Made by a program: the position numbers and the translations under genes. DNA of 64,000 nucleotides from Flavobacterium ustbae (GTDB lineage: Bacteria; Bacteroidota; Bacteroidia; Flavobacteriales; Flavobacteriaceae), in assembly GCF_003946915.1 (NCBI RefSeq), contig NZ_RPOC01000001.1:310001-374000 (forward strand), in the 5' to 3' direction. Position 1 is the first letter of the stretch, and each line of letters begins with the position of its first letter. The notes below the pieces were generated by a model. It made no database searches and was not told the DNA's origin. It was given only the letters and a program-made list of their open reading frames with translations. Below, one piece after another: positions 1 to 6,872 of the stretch.

Positions 1-101
1 TAGGTCATATGGCAGAAGAAAACGAAGGAATACATCTTGTAACCCGCGCCAATACAAAAATTGCCTTAAAAGCGCGCGGATGGGATGCTTTGAGTGAATA
101 A
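1..101 (+). CDS. 3' end of an unidentified gene (partial)
   Basis: An open frame runs in from the left edge (codons starting at position 3) and ends at TAA 99-101, giving 33 residues that end in KARGWDALSE. The composition looks like a soluble, charged protein tail and a transcription terminator follows 30 bases later, which supports a real gene end. An ATG lies at 9-11, but a 31-residue gene is unlikely. I do not recognise the family. Confidence 0.5.
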   Translation, partial: GHMAEENEGIHLVTRANTKIALKARGWDALSE

Positions 102-130
102 AATAAAAGAAATTCCAAAATAAAAAAAAT

Positions 131-175
131 CCAAATTCCAATTGTAGATTGCATTGGAATTTGGAATTTTTTATT
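131..175. terminator. Rho-independent terminator, shared by convergent genes
   Basis: A perfect 11-bp inverted repeat, CCAAATTCCAA (131-141) and its complement (154-164), encloses a 12-base loop. It is followed by a T-rich run on the plus strand and preceded by an A-run that serves the minus strand. It sits between the rightward partial gene and the leftward response regulator. The same AATTCCAAAT word forms the stem of the terminator next to proC at 63544-63585. Confidence 0.75.
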
Positions 176-187
176 TGAAATTTATCT

Positions 188-886
188 TTAAAAAAGCCCT
201 TTACTTTTCGCTTCTTTTACCAAATCCTGATCTGAATCATTTTTGATTTTTAGGAGTTCTTTCAAGTGTTTTTTTCGTTTTTCGATGGCGTTTAAAGAGA
301 TCGGAATATTTTGTAGCATTTCATCAATTGAAGATCTTTTTTCTAAATGAATCAAAATCTGTTTATCATACTGATCAATTTCAATTGCATTATGAGTGGT
401 TTGATTTAGCATTTTTACAACCGACTGGCTGTAATATTTTTCGTTTTTTATCACTCTATCAAAAGCTAAAAGCAATTCGTCAAAAGTAAGATCATTTTTA
501 ATAATCAATCCGTTTGGCTGAATTGTCCTGATAATGGTTTTAATTTTCAGCAATTCGGTATACATCGTCAAGAGAATAATTTTGCAAGAAGGCATTTTTT
601 TTAAAAGCAGTCTAGCCAAATCTTCACCCGAAAAAATCTCTTTTTCTTCATAAGGCGGCATACTGATATCCAAAAATGCAATATCAAAACGAGTGCTGTT
701 ATTGTTTTCTATTATATCATAACCAGATTTGCAATCATGAGCTTGAGAAATTGAAAACTCATATTGTTTTGTATTATAGCGAGTTATCGCATTTTTATAC
801 CCTTCAATAATAAACGGATGGTCGTCTACTATTAAAATATTCTTTTTAATTAATGGTGGAACGGAGGCTGTTAGGTCAAAGGTCAT
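188..886 (-). CDS. NarL/LuxR-type response regulator
   Basis: A two-domain transcription regulator of 232 residues. The receiver domain (about 15-145) has the acidic pair D21/D22, the phosphoacceptor D73 in FLDISMPP, T107 and K130. The C-terminal 60 residues form a divergent LuxR-type helix-turn-helix (about 175-215) rich in Lys. Its start codon lies inside the 3' end of the histidine kinase gene (11-bp overlap, ATGACC inside AATGACCTTTGA), so the two are cotranscribed and presumably translationally coupled. By family logic the kinase phosphorylates D73 and this protein then regulates transcription. Its targets cannot be read from the sequence. Confidence 0.9.
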   Translation of the reverse strand: MTFDLTASVPPLIKKNILIVDDHPFIIEGYKNAITRYNTKQYEFSISQAHDCKSGYDIIENNNSTRFDIAFLDISMPPYEEKEIFSGEDLARLLLKKMPSCKIILLTMYTELLKIKTIIRTIQPNGLIIKNDLTFDELLLAFDRVIKNEKYYSQSVVKMLNQTTHNAIEIDQYDKQILIHLEKRSSIDEMLQNIPISLNAIEKRKKHLKELLKIKNDSDQDLVKEAKSKGLF

Positions 887-2969
887 TATGTAAGTTATTA
901 TTGGGGTCTATTGGTATTTTTATAATAAGGATTGTTCCTTCTCCTTTGGCAGATTTTATCGTAACTGTACCCTTACATTCTTTAGCGCGATATTCTATAT
1001 TATGCAGACCAATTCCGTTTTTAGTCTTGCTGGTATTGAATCCAATTCCGTCATCTTCGATCGTCAAAACCAAATTATTTCCTTTTTTTTGAAACTGCAC
1101 TTTAATAATGTCTGCCTTCGCATATTTATTACAGTTCTGAAGTCCTTCTTGTACAATTCTATAGAGATTGATTTTTTCAATATTGCTTATCAAGTCCCAT
1201 TTAATTTCTGGATCAAAGGTTGTAATCAGTTTCGAACTATATGTATTCCTTTGATCTTCAAATAGTTTATTCAAAATCGAAACAAAATTATTAATTAATT
1301 CTGATTTTTCTCTATTTAAATCATGCGAAATTTCTCGAATATCCTGCTCTACATTTTTGAGTTCGTTGAGGTATTTTTTTCTTTTAGAGGCTGCTTCCGC
1401 TTCATCTAATTTATCCAAACTATCCAAACTTATTCTAATACCAAACATTCGTCCTAAAACCCCATCATGCAATTCTTGTGCAACTTTTTTCTTTTCTTTA
1501 ATTCTCGTAAGCTCAATTTCATTCTGCTGTGAAATCATCAAATTGTAGATGTCTTCGTTTGCAATCTGCTGCTGCTGTTTAAAAAGAAGTTCGCGATTTC
1601 TAGCCTGCTGCGTTTTGTAAACATAAAAAAACAGCCCGAGCAATGTACAAATACTAAATACATAAACCAAGGTTTTATTTTTTTCCTGAAGATTAGAGTT
1701 TTGATCTTTTATTTCGTTGGTTTCGTATTCAATTCTAGAGAATTTTTCACCCATGTTACGCTCTGCTTTGAGCATTTTATCATTTAACCGAATATATTCT
1801 TTAGAATACAGCGAGGCATTTTTGTGATCAACAATTGCAATTTGTTTTAAAGCTCCTAATGTATTATTAATTTTTTCAGAGGAACGGGAAACTATTAAAG
1901 CCTGCTTAGCCAACTGAATTGCTTTTGCAGTATCTTTTTTGAAAGCATAATATTCAGATAACCGAATTTTATTGGATATTGTTGCGGTTTTTAAGCCCAG
2001 ACTGTCCCGAATTTTTAAAGATCTGTAAAAATCATCAGGAAGTCCTTTCATATTACCTGCTTTAAATTTAGCGTAGGCTAAATTATCTAATAACATTGCA
2101 TATAGATATGTTTTTTCTTTAAATAAATTCTTTTCTCTTAGTCCTCTTTCAAAATAGGAAATCGCTTTTTGGTAGTCATTTTTATTTATATATACAAAAC
2201 CTATGTTATTTAAAGATGTCGCCTTTAGTTGAAGATCTATTGGAATAGATTTATCATTTAGGGTTGCAAGGGCTTTACTTTGATATTCTAAAGCTTTATT
2301 AAATTCTTCTTTTTCATGGTACAGAATCCCTAGAAGATTATAACAATCATAAAGCTTATCATTGACATTTTTTTCATGATTTAATATCTCTAAAGCTTTA
2401 AAAACAGCTATTTCACTTTCGAAAAAAGCACCTTCATTAAATTGTAATGTAGCTTTGCTAATTAAGATTTTAGCAAGATTAAGGTCGTCATTAATTTGTG
2501 TATATATTTTTTGGGCTTTAAAATAATTTCTATAAGCACTGTCAGAAACCATTTTATAGGTGTAATAATCTCCTAAATACGAATATGCCTTGGCTATACT
2601 TACCGAATCTTTTGCTTTTAATGATCGTTCTAAAAGTAATTCTGACACGTCATGATAAGATTTAAAATCGCTCATGTTGTAGTATCGATTTGCAACTTTA
2701 AAAAGATTAACCCGGTTAATCGAGTCATTTTGTTGATTGATGACAATTGAAAATGCTTTTTTTGCATTTTCCTGCTTCAATTCATATTTTAAATTGAGAT
2801 CATTAGCCAATGCCAGATAGACAGGTAAACTATCTTGTGGAGAGGAGAGTTCTTCTGAAGTCTTTTTCTTGCTGCAGGCAAAAACAAACAACAATATAAA
2901 TATTACTATTTGGTAATTTCTTTTCAATAGAAGTGCGAATTTTACCAAAAATAATAAAACTACGGACAT
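876..2969 (-). CDS. TPR-containing lipoprotein sensor histidine kinase (HisKA_3 type)
   Basis: A 697-residue sensor kinase. Order: hydrophobic leader with lipobox FVFAC (Cys32), tetratricopeptide-like helical repeats (about 50-400), one membrane helix (433-451), coiled coil, dimerisation/phosphoacceptor helix with His501 in AQELHDGVLGRMFG, then an HATPase domain with N-box (about 605-613), DDGIGF (639-644) and GIGLHN (652-657). The sensor part is therefore extracytoplasmic and TPR-built, a layout common in Bacteroidota. The ATG at 2969 directly abuts a terminator T-run. A TTG at 2927-2925 (residue 15) would give a textbook lipoprotein signal (MKRNYQIVIF...) and may be the true start. It feeds the overlapping response regulator. 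Confidence 0.88.
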   Translation of the reverse strand: MSVVLLFLVKFALLLKRNYQIVIFILLFVFACSKKKTSEELSSPQDSLPVYLALANDLNLKYELKQENAKKAFSIVINQQNDSINRVNLFKVANRYYNMSDFKSYHDVSELLLERSLKAKDSVSIAKAYSYLGDYYTYKMVSDSAYRNYFKAQKIYTQINDDLNLAKILISKATLQFNEGAFFESEIAVFKALEILNHEKNVNDKLYDCYNLLGILYHEKEEFNKALEYQSKALATLNDKSIPIDLQLKATSLNNIGFVYINKNDYQKAISYFERGLREKNLFKEKTYLYAMLLDNLAYAKFKAGNMKGLPDDFYRSLKIRDSLGLKTATISNKIRLSEYYAFKKDTAKAIQLAKQALIVSRSSEKINNTLGALKQIAIVDHKNASLYSKEYIRLNDKMLKAERNMGEKFSRIEYETNEIKDQNSNLQEKNKTLVYVFSICTLLGLFFYVYKTQQARNRELLFKQQQQIANEDIYNLMISQQNEIELTRIKEKKKVAQELHDGVLGRMFGIRISLDSLDKLDEAEAASKRKKYLNELKNVEQDIREISHDLNREKSELINNFVSILNKLFEDQRNTYSSKLITTFDPEIKWDLISNIEKINLYRIVQEGLQNCNKYAKADIIKVQFQKKGNNLVLTIEDDGIGFNTSKTKNGIGLHNIEYRAKECKGTVTIKSAKGEGTILIIKIPIDPNNNLHNDL

Positions 2970-2998
2970 AAAAAAAGGCTGTCAAAATTTGACAGCCT
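2970..2998 (-). terminator. Terminator between the secreted peptide gene and the kinase gene
   Basis: A perfect hairpin, AGGCTGTCAAA (2976-2986) with its complement (2988-2998), is followed on the minus strand by a run of T (2975-2970). It ends one base before the first possible kinase ATG. It should stop transcription of the peptide gene, so kinase expression needs read-through or an internal start. Confidence 0.75.
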
Positions 2999-3020
2999 AT
3001 ATTTTTATTTTCTTAACTAG

Positions 3021-3266
3021 TTAATCTAATTTTCTATTTGCCCCTAAAGATTGATTTACAGTAGAAAAATCAGCTAGATTATTTGTAATTTCTAATGTGC
3101 TTTCTGTACCGTGAAAGTCTTGTTTTCTTGGACGATTAGGATCTGAACCTCCTGGAGGAATAATACCTGCTTCTTCTTTTGAAATATTTGAGGTTGTTGG
3201 ATTAGCAAAAGAAGTTGCAACCATTACTAGTGAGAATAATCCGAATGTTAAAGCTGTTTTTTTCAT
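3021..3266 (-). CDS. Small secreted protein, 81 residues, unknown function
   Basis: The first 21 residues are a classic signal peptide (MKKTALTFGLFSLVMVATSFA, cleavage after SFA or close by). The mature part of about 60 residues is hydrophilic, with a Pro/Gly-rich, positively charged stretch (IIPPGGSDPNRPRKQD) and no cysteines or obvious domain. It has its own terminator. It lies immediately upstream of a TPR sensor kinase and response regulator and downstream of a LytTR regulator, so a role as an exported signal or as a target of these regulators is possible, but that is inference. I do not recognise a named family. Confidence 0.65.
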   Translation of the reverse strand: MKKTALTFGLFSLVMVATSFANPTTSNISKEEAGIIPPGGSDPNRPRKQDFHGTESTLEITNNLADFSTVNQSLGANRKLD

Positions 3267-3441
3267 GATCTGAGGATTTAATGTTTGTTTAATTTTTTGG
3301 AGGCGACTCGCTGTTTGTTTGCGAATCTGGGTGTAAAACTAACACTGTGATCAAAAAAAATTTATACGAAAAATTGAGTTTATGGTAGATCGTACCCAAT
3401 TGATAGTCAATGGGTAGCAAATGAATGTAATCGTCTAGTTT

Positions 3442-4275
3442 TTAGACTTCTAGGTAATTTCCTGCGGCAAAATCGGCAATAATCTGCTCCACATTTGATC
3501 TGTAAGTTTTAGAAAAAGGAATCTTTTTTGTGGAGTTTTTTATGTAACATATTGAGTTTCCGCTATGAATTCTTGAAATGTAATTTCGATTTATTACATA
3601 ACTGTTATGAATTCGGATAAAAGGATACGTCAAAACACTTTCAAAATGCTTTAACGTTTTAAATGCCGTAATCATTTCGCCTGTATTCAAATAAATATCT
3701 GTAGAGTTATTATCGGCTTGAAAATAGCAGATATCTTCAGCATTTAAGTACCGATAATCTCCATACGATTTTATGCAGATCGTTAAAGGTTTTTGTATTT
3801 CTTGGGGAATTATTCTTGGCTCGACAATAACAGAAGCAGGTTCTTCTATAAAGGACGTTATGTGAGCTTGTAAATTGGCTTTATTAAACTTTAAAATGGT
3901 TTTTAAGAGATCGTTTGCTATAACTGGTTTTAAAAGATAATCAAAAACGCCATATTGAATAGCATCAAAAGCTTTATCTTTTTCTTTGGTCGTTACAATA
4001 ATTTTGGGAATCTGCTGTAAAAAACGATGAAGTTCGCTAATAAAAGCCAAAGACAAATGACTGGTTAGATTTTCGGGCTCAATCTCCAAAAACACCAAAT
4101 CTGGCTGATGCTCTAAAACAAGATCTAAACCGTCCTGAAAATTTGATGCCGATGCCGTAAAAGATAATTCTGAAAAGCCTGAAGCGGTTGTTTGGGTTTT
4201 CAAAATACTCTCAGCGTCATCATCAATTATAATATACGAATACTTTTTCAATTTAGGCTTTGTTGGTTTTCTCAC
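3442..4275 (-). CDS. LytTR-family response regulator with Glu at the phosphosite
   Basis: 277 residues. The N-terminal receiver-like domain (about 11-130) keeps the acidic cluster D18-D20, T95/T96 and the conserved Lys116 in DYLLKPV. The position that normally holds the phosphoacceptor Asp reads FLEIEPE, so it is Glu64. The C-terminal LytTR DNA-binding domain (about 165-265) is intact (ICYFQADNNSTDIYL, FIRIHNSYVINRNYI). Glu at this site often mimics the phosphorylated state, so the protein may be constitutively active or controlled otherwise. No LytS-type kinase is adjacent; the nearest kinase is the HisKA_3 one at 876-2969. It is transcribed alone, with about 175 bases to the next gene. Confidence 0.87.
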   Translation of the reverse strand: MRKPTKPKLKKYSYIIIDDDAESILKTQTTASGFSELSFTASASNFQDGLDLVLEHQPDLVFLEIEPENLTSHLSLAFISELHRFLQQIPKIIVTTKEKDKAFDAIQYGVFDYLLKPVIANDLLKTILKFNKANLQAHITSFIEEPASVIVEPRIIPQEIQKPLTICIKSYGDYRYLNAEDICYFQADNNSTDIYLNTGEMITAFKTLKHFESVLTYPFIRIHNSYVINRNYISRIHSGNSICYIKNSTKKIPFSKTYRSNVEQIIADFAAGNYLEV

Positions 4276-4460
4276 TACGCAATCATAATCAAAAAATAGT
4301 TTTTAATGAATGTTAAGGCAGAAAAAATTTGATCTTGGTGGTAATATAAAATTTAAAAATACAGATTTAAATATTTCAAACCTCTCATTGTTAACACATT
4401 AAATACAAATGTTGATACAAAATGACGAAATGCAAAAAAAGCCGATAAAATGCCATTTTT

Positions 4461-4510
4461 AAAAATAAAAATCCCAAATTCTCCCGATGCTTCGGGACGG
4501 AATTTGGGAT
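4461..4510 (-). terminator. Terminator of glyS
   Basis: Nested hairpin: outer arms ATCCCAAATTC (4471-4481) and GAATTTGGGAT (4500-4510), inner arms TCCCGA and TCGGGA. On the minus strand it is followed by TTTTTATTTTT. It lies 22 bases past the glyS stop codon. Confidence 0.8.
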
Positions 4511-4531
4511 CTATAGAATAAACGGTAAAGC

Positions 4532-6073
4532 TTACATTTTCATTAGCCAGTTTTTCATCGAAACTTCGTTTTCGATAATAGCTCGTAATTCAGTAATTTT
4601 TACGCGATCTTGTTTCATTGTATCTCTATGACGAATGGTTACGGTTTCGTCTTCAAGTGTCTGGTGATCTACTGTAATACAGAATGGCGTTCCTAAGGCA
4701 TCTGCTCTTCTGTAACGGCGTCCTACAGCATCTTTTTCATCATAAGCCACATTGAAGTCCCATTTCAAATCTTCGATAATCTTTTTAGCAACTTCTGGCA
4801 AACCGTCTTTTTTAACCAATGGTAAAACAGTCGCTTTAGTTGGCGCTAAAACTGCTGGCAATTTTAAAACTGTTCTTGTAGAACCGTCTTCTAATGTTTC
4901 TTCTTGTAATGAAGTAGCGAAAACAGCCAAGAACATACGATCTAAACCAACAGAAGTTTCTACTACGTAAGGAACATAGTTCTCGTTTAATTCTGGATCA
5001 AAATATTGTAATTTTCTTCCAGAATATTCTTCGTGTGCTTTTAAGTCAAAATCTGTACGAGAGTGAATTCCTTCCAATTCTTTAAATCCGAATGGGAAAT
5101 TAAATTCGATATCAGCCGCGGCATTTGCGTAGTGCGCTAATTTTTCGTGATCGTGAAAACGGTAATTTTCTTTTCCTAAACCTAAAGATAAATGCCAGTT
5201 TAAACGAGTAGTTTTCCAGTGTTCGTACCATTGCATTTCTTCTCCTGGACGTACAAAAAACTGCATTTCCATTTGTTCGAACTCACGCATACGGAAAATA
5301 AATTGTCTTGCTACAATTTCATTTCTAAATGCTTTACCGGTTTGAGCAATTCCGAAAGGAACTTTCATACGGCCAGACTTCTGAACATTTAAGAAGTTAA
5401 CAAAAATACCTTGAGCCGTTTCTGGACGCAAATATAAATCCATTGCATTCTCTGCAGATGCACCTAATTTTGTACCGAACATCAAGTTAAATTGTTTTAC
5501 CTCTGTCCAGTTTTTAGAACCTGTTTCAGGATCAGCAATTTCTAGTTCTTCGATCAAAGCTTTAACATCGGCCAAATCTCCTGCTCCCAAAGAACGTCCT
5601 AAACGCTCTCTGATTTCTTTTTCTTTAGCCAAATATTCTACTACACGAGCATTTGTTGTTACAAACTCTTGTTCGTTGAATGCCTCGCCAAAACGAGCTT
5701 TTGCTTTTTCGATTTCCTTTTGAGCTTTCTGATGAATTTTTTCTGCATGGTCTTCAACCAAAACGTCAGCTCTATATCTCTTTTTAGAATCTTTATTATC
5801 AATTAATGGATCATTGAATGCATCAACGTGACCAGAAGCTTTCCAAGTTGTTGGATGCATCAATATCGCAGCATCAAGGCCGACAATATTTTCGTTCATC
5901 TGAACCATTGATTTCCACCAATATTCACGGATATTCTTTTTTAATTCGACACCATTTTGTGCATAATCATATACAGCACTTAACCCGTCGTAAACTTCGC
6001 TTGACGGAAAAATAAATCCGTACTCTTTTGCGTGCGAAACCACATTCTTAAATATATCTTCTTGTTTTGCCAT
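4532..6073 (-). CDS. glyS: Glycyl-tRNA synthetase, homodimeric class II type
   Basis: 513 residues, the eukaryote-like alpha2 form used in Bacteroidota. It charges tRNA-Gly with glycine using ATP in the cytoplasm. Visible hallmarks: YLRPETAQGIFVNF (214-227), motif 2 FRNEI (249-253) with FRMREFEQMEMQFFV (260-274), motif 3 GLDRM (376-380), and a C-terminal anticodon-binding domain (about 405-513). The length fits the family. It is divergent from comF with a 98-bp shared upstream region. A CAAAAATA at 6081-6088 reads TATTTTTG on the minus strand and would be a -7 box giving a very short leader. Confidence 0.96.
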   Translation of the reverse strand: MAKQEDIFKNVVSHAKEYGFIFPSSEVYDGLSAVYDYAQNGVELKKNIREYWWKSMVQMNENIVGLDAAILMHPTTWKASGHVDAFNDPLIDNKDSKKRYRADVLVEDHAEKIHQKAQKEIEKAKARFGEAFNEQEFVTTNARVVEYLAKEKEIRERLGRSLGAGDLADVKALIEELEIADPETGSKNWTEVKQFNLMFGTKLGASAENAMDLYLRPETAQGIFVNFLNVQKSGRMKVPFGIAQTGKAFRNEIVARQFIFRMREFEQMEMQFFVRPGEEMQWYEHWKTTRLNWHLSLGLGKENYRFHDHEKLAHYANAAADIEFNFPFGFKELEGIHSRTDFDLKAHEEYSGRKLQYFDPELNENYVPYVVETSVGLDRMFLAVFATSLQEETLEDGSTRTVLKLPAVLAPTKATVLPLVKKDGLPEVAKKIIEDLKWDFNVAYDEKDAVGRRYRRADALGTPFCITVDHQTLEDETVTIRHRDTMKQDRVKITELRAIIENEVSMKNWLMKM

Positions 6074-6143
6074 AGTGATGCAAAAATATAAAAACTCCCT
6101 ATATAAAAAAGAAAAATTATAAAGATTGAAGTATTGATTTTGT

Positions 6144-6151
6144 TATTTTTG
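6144..6151 (+). promoter_or_regulatory. Candidate -7 box for the comF-like gene
   Basis: TATTTTTG matches the Bacteroidota -7 consensus TAnnTTTG and lies 20 bases before the GTG start. No clear -33 TTTG is seen at the right spacing, so this rests on one element. Confidence 0.35.
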
Positions 6152-6171
6152 TAAATAAAAACTTTCTTTTT

Positions 6172-6852
6172 GTGATTAATTACTTGATAAATCTCTTTTT
6201 CCCGAAAGTCTGCAGCGGATGCCGTACATTATTACTTCAAACTGAAAATATTTTCTGCACCTCGTGCCGTCACGAAATGCCTTTAACTCAGTATCATTTA
6301 GATCCAAAAAATGAAGCTGTAAAAAAGTTTTATGGTAAAGTCGATATTCAATTTGCGTCGGCGCTTTTGTATTTTAATAAAAAAGGAATGGTTCAGGAGC
6401 TAATACACAATTTAAAATACAAAGGCCATCAGGAAATTGGCACTGCGTTGGGGAGCTGGTATGCCGAAGATTTAAAAGAAATGCAATTCGAAATTCCGTT
6501 TGATGCTGTAATTCCTGTTCCGCTTCATAAAAGAAAATTTAAGGAGCGCGGTTATAATCAGGTTACTTCTTTTGGAAAAGAAATCGCATCGGGATTTAAA
6601 ATTCCTTTTGAGGAAAATATTTTAATTCGAAAAATCTATTCTAAAACACAATCCAAAAAGAATCTTTTAGGAAGGTCTGAAAATATCGAGAATATCTTTG
6701 ATGTCGAATTTACCGAAGCCGATTACAACAAACATTTCCTTATTGTTGACGACGTACTTACAACGGGCGCGACAATTGAGGCTTGTTCGTTAGCTTTATT
6801 AAAAATTCCTGGCGTAAAAATCAGTATGATTTGTATGGCAATGGCGCATTAG
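6172..6852 (+). CDS. ComF-family phosphoribosyltransferase-like protein
   Basis: 226 residues from a GTG start. The N-terminal zinc ribbon has two Cys pairs (C14/C17 and C29/C32). The C-terminal phosphoribosyltransferase fold shows ERGYNQ (125-130) and the PRPP-binding loop IVDDVLTTGATIE (191-203). In naturally competent bacteria ComF acts in the cytosol during uptake of single-stranded DNA; in other bacteria its role is not settled. It stands alone and ends 20 bases from the convergent protease gene. The GTG was chosen because the protein begins directly with the conserved LFFPKVCSGC region and no ATG lies upstream in frame. Confidence 0.88.
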   Translation: MINYLINLFFPKVCSGCRTLLLQTENIFCTSCRHEMPLTQYHLDPKNEAVKKFYGKVDIQFASALLYFNKKGMVQELIHNLKYKGHQEIGTALGSWYAEDLKEMQFEIPFDAVIPVPLHKRKFKERGYNQVTSFGKEIASGFKIPFEENILIRKIYSKTQSKKNLLGRSENIENIFDVEFTEADYNKHFLIVDDVLTTGATIEACSLALLKIPGVKISMICMAMAH

Positions 6853-6872
6853 TTTTTTTTAAGACTCTAGGA

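Noticed and set aside
853..1265. Plus-strand frames opposite the kinase gene
   Set aside because: Fully overlapped by a kinase with clear catalytic motifs on the other strand.
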